64,000 bases of DNA from the NCBI RefSeq assembly GCF_001705235.1, contig NZ_MCGV01000001.1:4158181-4222180 (forward strand). Direction: 5' to 3'. Shown here one piece after another: positions 18,301 through 26,744 of the stretch. The position numbers were made by a program, and so were the translations under genes. Origin of the DNA: Clostridium pasteurianum. Its GTDB lineage: Bacteria; Bacillota; Clostridia; Clostridiales; Clostridiaceae. Positions within the stretch are counted from its first letter, which is position 1; each line of letters starts with the position of its first letter. The notes beneath the pieces were generated by a model. It did no database searches. It was not told where the DNA came from and worked only from the letters and a program-made list of their open reading frames with translations.

Positions 18301-19232
18301 AAGGTGTTACACAGGCTTATGAAGACCAAATACTGGCAATTTATAAACATGCAAGTGACCAACATAGAAGTACTAGCCAGCAAGAAAATCAACAGATAGC
18401 CCAAATATCACAAGCTATGAGAGAAAATGCAGTTAATAATTTGAGCAGTAGTGCTATAGAACAAAAAGTATTACTTGAAAGAATTAAATCTTATCATGGC
18501 AGTATTACAGCACAAGAAGCTAGTGAAGTTATAAAGAATGCTAATAGTGCAAGAGATGGAGCGATAAGTGCCGCTAATAAACAATATAATGATGTAGTTG
18601 CAAATGCAATTTATGAAAGAGATGTAACACATAGTTTAACCGCAGACCAAGCCCAAAAAGTTATTGATGCCGCAGGGAAACAACGTGACCAGTCTATAAA
18701 TGCCGCAAAACAACAACGTGATGGAGTAGTTAACCATGTAAAAGATATGGGAGGTTCAGCAGTAAAGCAAATTAACACTGATACTGGAAATATGTTAACA
18801 CCATTTCAAAAGTGGCAAAAAGCAGTAGAGCAAATAGTAAGTGATGTTCAAAGTTTCTTTAAAGACCACCCTATCGTTGCGCAAGTTGTACAAAGTGGTG
18901 CAAATATGTTAGGTGTTGGAATGGCAACAAGTGGTTTAACTGGTAAACATGCAAGTGGTACAAACAATTTCCAAGGTTATTTAACAACTATGCATGAAAG
19001 AGGTTATGAAGTTTATGCACCACCACAAGGAACAAAAATCTATAACCACGAAGCTAGTGAGGATATGGTAAAGAAAGCCGCTCATGAAGTCGCTCAAAAT
19101 GTTCTTGATGGAGTTAGTGGAAATAGTACACCAACAGTTGTAAATATGTACTTGGATAAAACTCTAGTTGGTAGAGCAGTAGCGGACACTGTAAGTAATC
19201 AGATTGCAAGGAATAGTAGAAGGGGGCGATAA
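15306..19232 (+). CDS. Tape measure protein, TP901 family
   Basis: This 1308-residue protein sets tail length and helps DNA pass into the cell. Residues 1-200 are coiled coil. Residues about 200-545 carry the conserved TP901-1 core: GGSLEAYGMKTNNAAQNTAN, FAYIANHTKASVTSLGEGI, RNAAVATIFGKESLASWNAL and LEGSIKALGVAIGEDVLPTL. Residues about 617-661 are low-complexity repeats of the type NTEA. A glycine/alanine-rich hydrophobic stretch (about 718-775) could insert in the membrane. The remainder is a long helical rod. The C terminus shows no obvious lysozyme or peptidase domain. With 1308 residues at about 1.5 angstrom per residue, a tail of roughly 190-200 nm is expected. Confidence 0.93.
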   Translation: MADQTKKINVQYILNDSGFNDSLKGINANLKLNKSALNEANLGVKAFGESETNLTRVQKSLQETIITAKSKIDLYNQSIEKTSQKLEDNIKKRDQLKVELDEEKAKLEGATQAYGKNSEVTQNSKARVQELTEQYKNADKAVQTNAKSIENLNTKMNNASAESLRYEAQLKKTNETIAKNNNSWLNASKTLESGSKSIKNVGSNIENIGNSMTTKFTLPVVAGLGIAVKSGADFEHQMADIRKELIASGESTSEVDNLMKEMSTDSLQWSGDFGQSTDDINAGLLTMKKDGYSGREAIDDLKISLVTARGANEGLSDVINTLGGSLEAYGMKTNNAAQNTANMSHIADSFAYIANHTKASVTSLGEGISVAGQTLSAMNQPIEITSAALGELASNNIDATTAANSLKAGFVNLTKPTDLMKNAMKEMNLQVFDSKGQMKDLPTIIDTINNHTKNWTEQQRNAAVATIFGKESLASWNALLTKGGDNLRQLSDGAKNSTGEVNRLSDSMKNTPVNQLKELEGSIKALGVAIGEDVLPTLTPLIGDATNTVKAFGNLDEGTKKLILEGAGIVAIGSPILSLTGKIIDGGGKLLGVISKVTGFIGKKTLENSLKSNTSAEKTNTEATAGNTEAKTLNTEAETANSEATIRNTEAKNLNSEAENGKGLGKSTAEREADTLATKENTLAQDASTMAGGKGAKVAEDLGKATAETAEKTAIAGGAVEGLGTAAEASGAGLGIAEGGATVLGAGVAGLAAPIAIAVAAVGALGVAGYKFYKWGTDDAIPTVDLFNNKYQETTKVMNENGQMIDQVQTKTVNFSKSTKDSISQYAKLDDQVTKTMMNVNDNSDKFTQQTKTNVIKNFTDMVKQSKSLDDEMKLNKIKDFTNLVTDTSNLTAENRKAIVSQYQQMLSQVGGISDQQKQKLVNNLKSTLTDSIGITQQNIQQIKSKYDQMTQVVDSSIDKRTSDEVQKLQSLFSKTTSITKNEQDKMIRDIQNGANTRKGVTQAYEDQILAIYKHASDQHRSTSQQENQQIAQISQAMRENAVNNLSSSAIEQKVLLERIKSYHGSITAQEASEVIKNANSARDGAISAANKQYNDVVANAIYERDVTHSLTADQAQKVIDAAGKQRDQSINAAKQQRDGVVNHVKDMGGSAVKQINTDTGNMLTPFQKWQKAVEQIVSDVQSFFKDHPIVAQVVQSGANMLGVGMATSGLTGKHASGTNNFQGYLTTMHERGYEVYAPPQGTKIYNHEASEDMVKKAAHEVAQNVLDGVSGNSTPTVVNMYLDKTLVGRAVADTVSNQIARNSRRGR

Positions 19233-19235
19233 ATC

Positions 19236-20432
19236 TTGAAAATGGCCATAAACAATGTAGATATAAGTAATTATAGTAGTAGATTAATAAATTTAGATAT
19301 ACAACCAGCTACAGTAGATAACGCTGATGAATGGTTAAGGGATAGGTTAACACCCCTTGACCTACACCAACAATTTGAATATAAAAAAATCACAGCAGAA
19401 ATTTTAGTTATTGGAAGTAGCAGAGAAGATGTTTTATTAAAAGTATCACAATTAAATTCTATTTTAAGAAATACAGTAACCTTGCAATTAGATAATATGA
19501 ACTATTTTTATGATAGTAAATTAGATAGTACACCTACAGTTGCCAAAAGTGTAGTACTAAATAAATTAGTATTAACTTGTGTATTTAAGGCAATTTGTTA
19601 TACAAGTGAACAGCATTTATCTATGCCAGGAGGTAACTTAACAATAAATAATGATGGTACAGCAGAGTGTCCATTAAAAATTGTTTTAACTCCTATTGTT
19701 GATACACCAGTTACTTATGTTGATGGTGTAACTGATAAGGAAATAAGAATAATTTATTTAAAAAATGGTGTTCCAGTAACTTTAGATGGAGAAAAGCAAT
19801 TAATTACAGAGCCAGATTTAGACCATTGGGTTACAGAAACAACAGGAGCTAATAAATGGATTCATAAACGTTGGACTATTGGATTTAGTACGGACACAAG
19901 TCAAAGCTTATCACCTATTGGAGTAGATAAAAGTTATATAGATAAAAGTATAAGTGCATACCAACAGGACTTTATTAGTGATATGAGTTTTGCTGAACAG
20001 GATGATTTAGCTGGAATGTTTGGAAGTATAAAGAGTGGACTATATGTTGCAAATGCAAAGTCCATAACATTTACTTTCAGTTATAGTAATGCAATAAATG
20101 TTTATTTAAATGGCTCTAGTGTCTATAGTAACAATAATGCAGAGACTAATAAAAGTTTGACATTAAATTTAAATGCAGGTTGGAATACATTAGAATTTAT
20201 ATATTTAGTTAGAAGTAGCGTTGGAGGTGTTTCTAATGTAGAACCAAACCCTAAAGATTTGGTTGATAGTGTTAATTGCTATTATGCAAGAGAATTAGAT
20301 TATTTAGATATATATAATAAATATCCCCAAGCCAACTTATGGGAATTTCCTAAATTAAAGATAGGAAGTAATACATTAACTATAAATACCAATATTCAGA
20401 CTGATGTTTATTGGAAACCAAGATATTTATAA
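19236..20432 (+). CDS. Distal tail protein (Dit)
   Basis: This 398-residue protein follows the tape measure gene, starting at TTG 19236 or ATG 19242 after AGGGGGCG. The N-terminal part (NNVDISNYSSRLINLDIQPA, then QFEYKKITAEILVIGSSRED) fits the siphovirus tail component family PF05709. The middle holds an inserted module of about 200 residues with WIHKRWTIGF and a jelly-roll-like stretch (SITFTFSYSNAINVYLNGSS), as in evolved Dit proteins that carry carbohydrate-binding modules. It forms the hub of the baseplate. It overlaps the next long frame. Confidence 0.82.
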   Translation: MKMAINNVDISNYSSRLINLDIQPATVDNADEWLRDRLTPLDLHQQFEYKKITAEILVIGSSREDVLLKVSQLNSILRNTVTLQLDNMNYFYDSKLDSTPTVAKSVVLNKLVLTCVFKAICYTSEQHLSMPGGNLTINNDGTAECPLKIVLTPIVDTPVTYVDGVTDKEIRIIYLKNGVPVTLDGEKQLITEPDLDHWVTETTGANKWIHKRWTIGFSTDTSQSLSPIGVDKSYIDKSISAYQQDFISDMSFAEQDDLAGMFGSIKSGLYVANAKSITFTFSYSNAINVYLNGSSVYSNNNAETNKSLTLNLNAGWNTLEFIYLVRSSVGGVSNVEPNPKDLVDSVNCYYARELDYLDIYNKYPQANLWEFPKLKIGSNTLTINTNIQTDVYWKPRYL

Positions 20433-20451
20433 AAAAGGGGAGCGTGATATT

Positions 20452-23400
20452 TTGCTAGTCTTATTAGACAAAAATAGAAATATTGTTAGTAATATTTCTC
20501 AATATAAAGAATTGAAGTTAGAGAGAGAAATCGGAAAATTAGATACTCTCTCTCTTTCTATAGCAAATACAGATATTAATTATCCAGTAGTAGTTGAAGA
20601 AATGTATGTTGAAACAGAGGATAACAGATATGTTGTAAAAGAAGTTAATATAAATGAGGACAATTATAAGGAATTAGTTTGTGAAGTAGATATTCAAGAA
20701 TTAAAAGGAACTTTAGTTGATAGTTTTACTTATAATCAAACCTCTTGTCAATCAGTTACTGACCAATTATTAGGACATACTACATGGTTTGTATCTTATT
20801 GCAACGTAACAAAGGTAAGAAATATAAATAAGGCTGAATGTACGGTTTATGAAATTCTTCAAGAGATACAAAATATGTTTCATTGTGACATGACATTTGA
20901 TGCCAAAAATAAAGAAGTAAAGATTTATGAACAGCTAGGGTCAAAAAAAGGTACATACTTTATGAAAGATTTAAATTTAAAAAGTTTATCTGTTCAAGGT
21001 GATAGCAGGGATTTTATAACAGAGCTTTGTCCAATTGGTGCTAATGGATTGAGAATAACTGGTATTAATGATGGTAGAGACTATATCAGTGATTATACTT
21101 ATTCCACGCAACATATACGGGCATATTGGAAAGATAATAGGTATGATAATGTTTATAACTTATGGGATGATGCCAATGATAGACTAGAGCAACTTTCTAA
21201 ACCTAAGAAAAGTTATTCAGTTAATATTATAGATTTAGCAAACTTAAAGCCAGACGAATATAAAGTTTTAAGTTATGATATAGGCGACACCATAATGCTA
21301 GTAGATAAAGACAATAACATTATGGATTTACAAAGAATAAAAAAGATTGATAAATATTTAGAAGAACCAGAAAGGAATACAGCAGAAATAAGTAATGTAT
21401 TAGATAATATAGAGGATTTAGTAACTCGTTTTGATAATACAAAAGATACAGTAGATAATGTTACAACAAGTAATGGAAGTGTAGATGGAAGTACTTTAAA
21501 TGGTGTTGATTGGGCAAAAGTTAATAATGTAAGTGTTACCAATGCACAAATGGCAAATGCCAGTGTAGGAACAGCACAGATAGTAGATGCCAGCATTACT
21601 AATGCCAAAATAGACAGAGAAAGCGTAAATAAATTAGTGGTACAATCGGCTGATATAAAGGATGGAAGTATCACACACGCAAAAATTGGTGATGAAGCTG
21701 TTGACAGTTCCAATATTGTTAATGCCGCTATAGGAAACGCACAAATTGATAGAGCTAGTGTTAATAAACTTGTTGTAGGTACAACCGATATAGAGGATGG
21801 AGCTATTACGAATGCTAAAATTGATAGGGCAACAGCTAATAAATTAGTGGTTACTAATGCAGACATTCAAAATGAAGCTGTAGACACTTCTAAAATAAAA
21901 GATGCAAGTATAGATAATGCTAAGATTGCAGATGCCACAATAGAAACTGCTAAAATAAAAACTGGTGCCATTACAACAGCATTGATTGATACAGGAGCAG
22001 TAAAGACTGAACAAGTTGCAGATAGTAGTATAACGGATAGTAAAATAATAACTCTGACTGCTAATAAATTAACCGCAGGAAGAATAGATGCAGGGATAAT
22101 AGATGTTGTAAATTTAAACTGTGACAATCTAACGGCAGGAACAATTAATGGACAAAGAATAGCAGACAAAGCTATTACTACAAATAAAATAGATGATAAG
22201 GCTGTTAATACAGGGCAAATTGCTAATAATGCTATAACAGATGATTTAATATTTGCTAATACAATCACAGGTGACAAACTTGTGGCAGATTCCATAACAG
22301 CAAGAGAGATAGCTTCGAAATGTATAACAGCTAATGAAATTGCAAGCAATACTATAACATCTGATAATATATCATCCAATACTATTACAGCAGATAAATT
22401 ACAAATAGGAGATAGCACAAATTTAGCAGTTTGCAATGAACTTACTGGTGCTAATGTATCAACAGGTTGGAATACAACTACTATTAGTAATGGATATGTA
22501 ATTAGAACAAATAATAATTCAGATTATTTTATGATTACTAATCAATCAGCTATTCCATTCCGAGCAGGAGAACAACTTTATTATGAATTTTATGCAATAA
22601 GTGATGTATCAGTTTCAACCAATATGAGTGTATGGATATATGATATTAATAAGGCATGGTTATGTAATGGACAGAGTAATAATTTCACTATTGGTACAAC
22701 AGAAACAAAATTTAGTGGTTATGTAACAATACCTAATTTTGGAACTAATGCTTGTTTATTTGTTGCTGGATTCCCTGGTGTGGGGGGAAAGAATATTAGA
22801 TTAAGAAGAATTTTTCTTAAAAGGTGTATAACAGGTGTGTTGATAGAAGATGGAAGTGTGTCCGCAAATAAGATAGCAGGTGGAGTTTTAACATTAGGTG
22901 GTAGCGGCAATGGTGATGGAAAAGAAGTTATAAATGATGCTAACAATACCCCAATTTTAATGCTTGATAAATACGGAATAACAGCAAGCGGTGGTTCACC
23001 TATTAATATTCTTCAAGGTATATTAAATCCAAACGACCCATATGGTGGAACAATATACAGTAGAAACGAAATGGGTTCAGATTCAGTAAACATAAGCCAT
23101 ATGAGTAATGATACCTCTAGTCGTTCAAGTATAGCTATGGTATGGAATAAAATATATATGCAGGCTTTTGATTCAAATAACAATGTAAATGATTATTTTG
23201 AAATTTGTGAACCTTCAGCAGATGGTATCGATATTAATTCTTCAAGAGATTTGAGAGTGAATAGAATAACTTGGAATGGAAACAGTATTACAAGTCAAGA
23301 TAACAGAATACAATTAAGGCTTGAAGAAGCGAATAGTGGAATGGAATTCGGTTCACAAACAGTACCTTCGACAACTTATATTGACTTCCATTCAAGCGGA

Positions 23401-23859
23401 ACTAATGCTGATTATGATACTAGATTATATTGTGTTGGTGGAAATTCAAATAATGGTAATGGTACTCTCCATGTTGTAGGTGGCTTTATAGCAGAAGGTT
23501 ACAAGCAGAGATGTGTTAGAACAAAAGATTATGGAGCTAGAGGTTTAAATGCTTTTGAAACAGCAGAATGTTATTTTAGTGATTTTGGAGAAAGTCAGTT
23601 AGTTAATGGTACTGCTACAATAGATATTGAAAAGATATTTAATGAAACTGTAGATACTGTTAATTATCCATATCAAGTTTTTCTAACAAAATATGGACAA
23701 GGCGATATATGGGTTGAGGAAAGAGACCCAAACAGCTTCATTGTTAAAGGTGATAAGGATATTAAATTTGGTTGGCAAATAGTAGCTAAACAAATTGATT
23801 ATCCAGCTATGAGACTCAATGAAATAGATATTCCAGTAATAGAAAAAGCTAATAATTAA
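20452..23859 (+). CDS. Tail-associated receptor-binding protein (Prophage_tail/Tal type)
   Basis: TTG 20452, with AAGGGGAGCG eight bases before it, gives 1135 residues. An earlier in-frame ATG at 20404 lies inside dit. The N-terminal 340 residues fit the prophage tail endopeptidase/Tal hub (EREIGKLDTLSLSIANTD, then DIGDTIMLVDKDNNIMDLQRI). Residues about 343-656 are an imperfect repeat array with NAKID, NKLVV, DGSIT and TANKL units, likely a beta-helical fibre shaft. Residues about 660-795 form a carbohydrate-binding-like domain, followed by a Gly-rich segment and a C-terminal head domain. It should recognise the host surface. The large repeat array is the part most likely to vary between phages. 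Confidence 0.85.
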   Translation: MLVLLDKNRNIVSNISQYKELKLEREIGKLDTLSLSIANTDINYPVVVEEMYVETEDNRYVVKEVNINEDNYKELVCEVDIQELKGTLVDSFTYNQTSCQSVTDQLLGHTTWFVSYCNVTKVRNINKAECTVYEILQEIQNMFHCDMTFDAKNKEVKIYEQLGSKKGTYFMKDLNLKSLSVQGDSRDFITELCPIGANGLRITGINDGRDYISDYTYSTQHIRAYWKDNRYDNVYNLWDDANDRLEQLSKPKKSYSVNIIDLANLKPDEYKVLSYDIGDTIMLVDKDNNIMDLQRIKKIDKYLEEPERNTAEISNVLDNIEDLVTRFDNTKDTVDNVTTSNGSVDGSTLNGVDWAKVNNVSVTNAQMANASVGTAQIVDASITNAKIDRESVNKLVVQSADIKDGSITHAKIGDEAVDSSNIVNAAIGNAQIDRASVNKLVVGTTDIEDGAITNAKIDRATANKLVVTNADIQNEAVDTSKIKDASIDNAKIADATIETAKIKTGAITTALIDTGAVKTEQVADSSITDSKIITLTANKLTAGRIDAGIIDVVNLNCDNLTAGTINGQRIADKAITTNKIDDKAVNTGQIANNAITDDLIFANTITGDKLVADSITAREIASKCITANEIASNTITSDNISSNTITADKLQIGDSTNLAVCNELTGANVSTGWNTTTISNGYVIRTNNNSDYFMITNQSAIPFRAGEQLYYEFYAISDVSVSTNMSVWIYDINKAWLCNGQSNNFTIGTTETKFSGYVTIPNFGTNACLFVAGFPGVGGKNIRLRRIFLKRCITGVLIEDGSVSANKIAGGVLTLGGSGNGDGKEVINDANNTPILMLDKYGITASGGSPINILQGILNPNDPYGGTIYSRNEMGSDSVNISHMSNDTSSRSSIAMVWNKIYMQAFDSNNNVNDYFEICEPSADGIDINSSRDLRVNRITWNGNSITSQDNRIQLRLEEANSGMEFGSQTVPSTTYIDFHSSGTNADYDTRLYCVGGNSNNGNGTLHVVGGFIAEGYKQRCVRTKDYGARGLNAFETAECYFSDFGESQLVNGTATIDIEKIFNETVDTVNYPYQVFLTKYGQGDIWVEERDPNSFIVKGDKDIKFGWQIVAKQIDYPAMRLNEIDIPVIEKANN

Positions 23860-23865
23860 CTTTAA

Positions 23866-23897
23866 AAACATCCAAATAGGATGTTAATTTTATTTTT
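23866..23897 (+). terminator. Terminator-like hairpin before the lysis genes
   Basis: AACATCC (23867-23873) pairs with GGATGTT (23879-23885) over a five-base loop, then a T-rich tract. It separates tail and lysis modules. Confidence 0.6.
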
Positions 23898-23912
23898 TGG
23901 GAGGTATTAATA

Positions 23913-24146
23913 ATGGACGACAAAGACAACATACAAGACATACTAACCAGATTAGTCCGTATCGAGACTAAGTTAGATGACTTTGCTAATTTGAGGCAAA
24001 AGTCCGAAAATGCTTACTCTATTAGTATGCAGAATAGTAAAGACATAGGGGAAATACAAACAGATTTAAAACATGTTTATTATGCAGTTGTAGGATTAGG
24101 AATTGCAATTATAGGATTCTTTGCTAAAGTTACTTTATTTAAATGA
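23913..24146 (+). CDS. XhlA-like lysis-associated membrane protein
   Basis: This 77-residue protein starts after GGGAGG. Residues 1-50 form a coiled coil (ILTRLVRIETKLDDFANLRQ) and residues about 53-73 form a single C-terminal membrane span. This is the layout of the XhlA family (PF10779), which in Bacillus PBSX assists holin-endolysin lysis at the membrane. It is the first gene of the lysis module and overlaps the extended frame of the lysin gene. Confidence 0.8.
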   Translation: MDDKDNIQDILTRLVRIETKLDDFANLRQKSENAYSISMQNSKDIGEIQTDLKHVYYAVVGLGIAIIGFFAKVTLFK

Positions 24147-24163
24147 TAAATGGGGATGAGTTA

Positions 24164-25237
24164 ATGAAAATAAAAAATAGAATATTGAGTTTATTGGTAG
24201 TAGGTATATTTATATCTACTACTTTTTTAATGTATAAAAATGTACAAGCTCAAAATTGGGCGATAGACGTTTATAGCGGAGATGATATCTGTTCATATTC
24301 AAATCTTCATAATGCAGGTGTAACAACTATCGTACAAAAGGTTTCTGAAGGATGTGATTTTAGGGATTCACTTTTAGATTATAGATATAATCAAATAATA
24401 TCTAATGGGTTTAAAATAGGATATTATCATTTCTTAAGAAAGAGTAATCCTATATTACAAGCACAATTTTTCTTAAATCAAATAGGTAATAGGCATAATG
24501 ATATGGTGTTGTGGCTTGATGTTGAAAATGAGAGCTATTGGACAAGTAAATTTCAAGTTGTTAGTTATGTAAATCAATTTTTGAATTATTTAAAATCACA
24601 AGGGAAAAGAGTAGGTTTGTATACTTCAACCTCATTCTTTAGTGATTATCTTGCAGGGAATATACCATCTGATACTATTTTATGGTTGGCTTCATATGGT
24701 CGTGTTCCACATCTTTATCCCAATATTGCAAGTTGGCAATATACAGAGACAGGAAATATTGCAGGAGCAATAAATGGTAATGTAGACATGGATTATTTTC
24801 TTGATAATGCTTATCTAAATGACACACCACAGGATATTTCAATACAGCAGCAAGAAGGAAATCCAGTAAGGATAATTCAAGAACAATTAAATACTGTTAT
24901 GAGTGCTGAACTTACTGTTGATGGAATTCAAGGCAAAATGACCACAGCTAAAATAAAAGAATTTGAGGTTGCATGTGGGTTAAATGCTGATGGAATATGG
25001 GGTTGTAAGTGTGCTAATGCAATGGCAACTATTTATTCTAAGCCAATATGTGGACGACCTTATGTAAATAGGTTAGCCACGAGAATAATACAATTTAGAA
25101 TGGGAATTAAATTTGATGGTATATTTGGCAGGCAGACTGAAGCATATGTGAAAAATTATCAAGCAAGACATGGATTAAATCATGATGGAATTGTAGGGAA
25201 TGCAACATGGTCAAGTTTATTAAATAGGAACTATTAA
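24164..25237 (+). CDS. Secreted GH25 muramidase endolysin with two peptidoglycan-binding repeats
   Basis: ATG 24164, after GGGGATGAG, gives 357 residues. Residues 1-29 are a Sec signal peptide (KIKNR, hydrophobic core, VQA before Q30). The GH25 domain (about 30-222) shows the family acids in AIDVYSG (Asp35), LWLDVENE (about 118) and NVDMDYF. Two PG_binding_1 repeats follow: ELTVDGIQGKMTTAKIKEF, then GIKFDGIFGRQTEAYVKNY with a last half reading LNHDGIVGNATWSSLL. The enzyme cuts the glycan strand between MurNAc and GlcNAc. A signal peptide on a phage endolysin means it can leave the cytoplasm through Sec, so the holin would act to trigger rather than to release it. Confidence 0.9.
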   Translation: MKIKNRILSLLVVGIFISTTFLMYKNVQAQNWAIDVYSGDDICSYSNLHNAGVTTIVQKVSEGCDFRDSLLDYRYNQIISNGFKIGYYHFLRKSNPILQAQFFLNQIGNRHNDMVLWLDVENESYWTSKFQVVSYVNQFLNYLKSQGKRVGLYTSTSFFSDYLAGNIPSDTILWLASYGRVPHLYPNIASWQYTETGNIAGAINGNVDMDYFLDNAYLNDTPQDISIQQQEGNPVRIIQEQLNTVMSAELTVDGIQGKMTTAKIKEFEVACGLNADGIWGCKCANAMATIYSKPICGRPYVNRLATRIIQFRMGIKFDGIFGRQTEAYVKNYQARHGLNHDGIVGNATWSSLLNRNY

Positions 25238-25241
25238 TTAT

Positions 25242-25275
25242 AAAGTTGCTTATATATAATAGGTAGCTTTTTTAT
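25242..25275 (+). terminator. Terminator-like hairpin after the lysin gene
   Basis: AAAGTTGCTTA pairs with TAGGTAGCTTT through several G-T pairs, followed by a T run. A related but better-paired copy occurs at about 29170-29205 before the second holin gene. Confidence 0.5.
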
Positions 25276-25311
25276 TATATTAAAAATTATAAAGAAAGAG
25301 GTAATGTAACA

Positions 25312-25635
25312 ATGGAAAATTATACAAATTTAATTTATGGTGGTTTAGGAATAATTATAGGACTTATAGTACCAGTCGTAGTTAAGAAGGGTAAAGTTGG
25401 ACTTACTTTTATTAAAAACAAAATTGGGGATGCAAATTATAATGAATGTAAGCAATTCTTGATTCAATTAGCCAAACTTCATCCAGAGGATTTTGCGGAG
25501 GATAAAATAACTGATTTATTAGATAAATTGGATAATAAATATGGAGACCATTTATCAAGGAATCAGATAAAAGAGATAGTTGATTTTGTAGCTAAAACTA
25601 TTGAAATTGACGTTGATAAGGAAGTAGTTAAATAA
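25312..25635 (+). CDS. Phage holin, LLH family
   Basis: This 107-residue protein has one N-terminal membrane span (about 8-26) followed by a charged, amphipathic C-terminal domain (ECKQFLIQLAKLHPEDFAEDK, then DHLSRNQIKEIVDFVAKTIE). This is the shape of the LLH holin family (PF09682). It should permeabilise or depolarise the membrane at the end of the lytic cycle. A GAGGTAATG ribosome binding site precedes the ATG. A paralogue of about 85 percent identity by eye lies at 29242-29568. A strong terminator follows, which ends the late operon. Confidence 0.8.
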   Translation: MENYTNLIYGGLGIIIGLIVPVVVKKGKVGLTFIKNKIGDANYNECKQFLIQLAKLHPEDFAEDKITDLLDKLDNKYGDHLSRNQIKEIVDFVAKTIEIDVDKEVVK

Positions 25636-25685
25636 ACATAATGTATATATTTTATAAATATAAAGATACTATATATAATAGGAAA

Positions 25686-25727
25686 GGATACAACTCAAAT
25701 ATTAATTTATTGAGTTGTATCCCTTTT
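25686..25727 (+). terminator. Strong terminator at the end of the prophage late operon
   Basis: GGATACAACTCAA (25686-25698) and TTGAGTTGTATCC (25710-25722) form a perfect 13-pair stem, followed by CTTTTG. A degenerate relative stands at 28539-28583. Confidence 0.85.
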
Positions 25728-25889
25728 GTTGTTGTAATTTTTATATATTTTTTAAATATATTTATATTTTTCTAAAATAGGTAACACACAGCAGTTTTAT
25801 GTAATTCGGTGGAGGAATTTTATGATTTTTGTAGAAATAATTAAATTAAATAGAAATTAGTATACTTAAATCAAAAGAGAGGAAATATA

Positions 25890-26732
25890 ATGAGTAGATA
25901 CATATATGCAGCGAAAATAAATATAAATCAAAATATTTTTTATAGTAATTTTGATAGTTTAATACCATTAATAGGTGAGGCAATATTAAATTATAAGGAT
26001 AAGATATATGAAACAAAAACATTAAAATGGACATTTGTTGATGTAAAGAAGATACAATTAGATTCTGAAGAATATATAACAGGAAAATTATGTAAGATAA
26101 GAAAAAAGGTTGTAGAGAAAAAATATGATGATGATATGCATGATACTTATTGGGAAGATGAAACTAATAAGGCTTATGAGAACATTTTTTTATATGATCA
26201 AAAAAGTGAAATAATTGTATTTGAAGATACCTATGAAATAGACAAAAAAACTTTTATGGAGAAATTTGAAAGATTATGTTATTTAATAAATCCAACCATT
26301 GGTGAGATAAAAATTAAATTATATCCTAAATCAGCTGATATAGATAAAATATTAGCTGAAATAAATAAAATTTATTATGCAAAATTTAATATAATACCTG
26401 CAAATTATACTTCAAAAAATGGATTTAAAAAATTAGATGAAGCTTTAAAAGAAGAAAAAATAAGTGAAATTAATGTTACTTTAAAAAATAAAGAAGGTGA
26501 AATTTCAAAAGAAGAAGATACTGTTTTTAGCCAATGTGTTAATATGGTTAAAAATGCGTATGGCACATTTGTTATAAATGTTAAAAATATAAATGAAAAG
26601 GTGATTAAGAGAATAGATTCAGAGTGTACGATTTATAAAAAAAGTATTAAAAGTGATTCATCTATACAAATATATATTAAAAAGTTTAAAGAACTCATAG
26701 ATATTATAAAGAGAGAGAATCATCTCAATTAA
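25890..26732 (+). CDS. Hypothetical protein, first gene of an unrecognised two-gene cassette
   Basis: This 280-residue soluble protein starts after AGAGAGG. It opens with RYIYAAKININQNIFYSNFD, a strand-rich segment. A middle segment (TLKWTFVDVKKIQ, then ITGKLCKIRKKVVEKKYDDD) suggests a nucleic-acid- or partner-binding beta domain, and a helical C-terminal half carries a second mixed domain ending IYIKKFKELIDIIKREN. I do not recognise a family. Twelve bases separate its stop from a multi-span membrane protein, so the two form one transcript. The position right after the phage lysis terminator, with its own leader, is typical of morons such as superinfection-exclusion or defence genes. That role is a hypothesis. 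Confidence 0.55.
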   Translation: MSRYIYAAKININQNIFYSNFDSLIPLIGEAILNYKDKIYETKTLKWTFVDVKKIQLDSEEYITGKLCKIRKKVVEKKYDDDMHDTYWEDETNKAYENIFLYDQKSEIIVFEDTYEIDKKTFMEKFERLCYLINPTIGEIKIKLYPKSADIDKILAEINKIYYAKFNIIPANYTSKNGFKKLDEALKEEKISEINVTLKNKEGEISKEEDTVFSQCVNMVKNAYGTFVINVKNINEKVIKRIDSECTIYKKSIKSDSSIQIYIKKFKELIDIIKRENHLN

Positions 26733-26744
26733 AACTTTGAGGAG

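Noticed and set aside
21480-22420. CRISPR-like or tandem DNA repeat
   Set aside because: The units are imperfect, contiguous and encode protein repeats; there are no unique spacers.
21273-22436. Long minus-strand frames opposite the tail protein repeats
   Set aside because: Low-complexity shadows (Leu/Ser/Ala/Ile-rich) produced by the repeat array on the plus strand.
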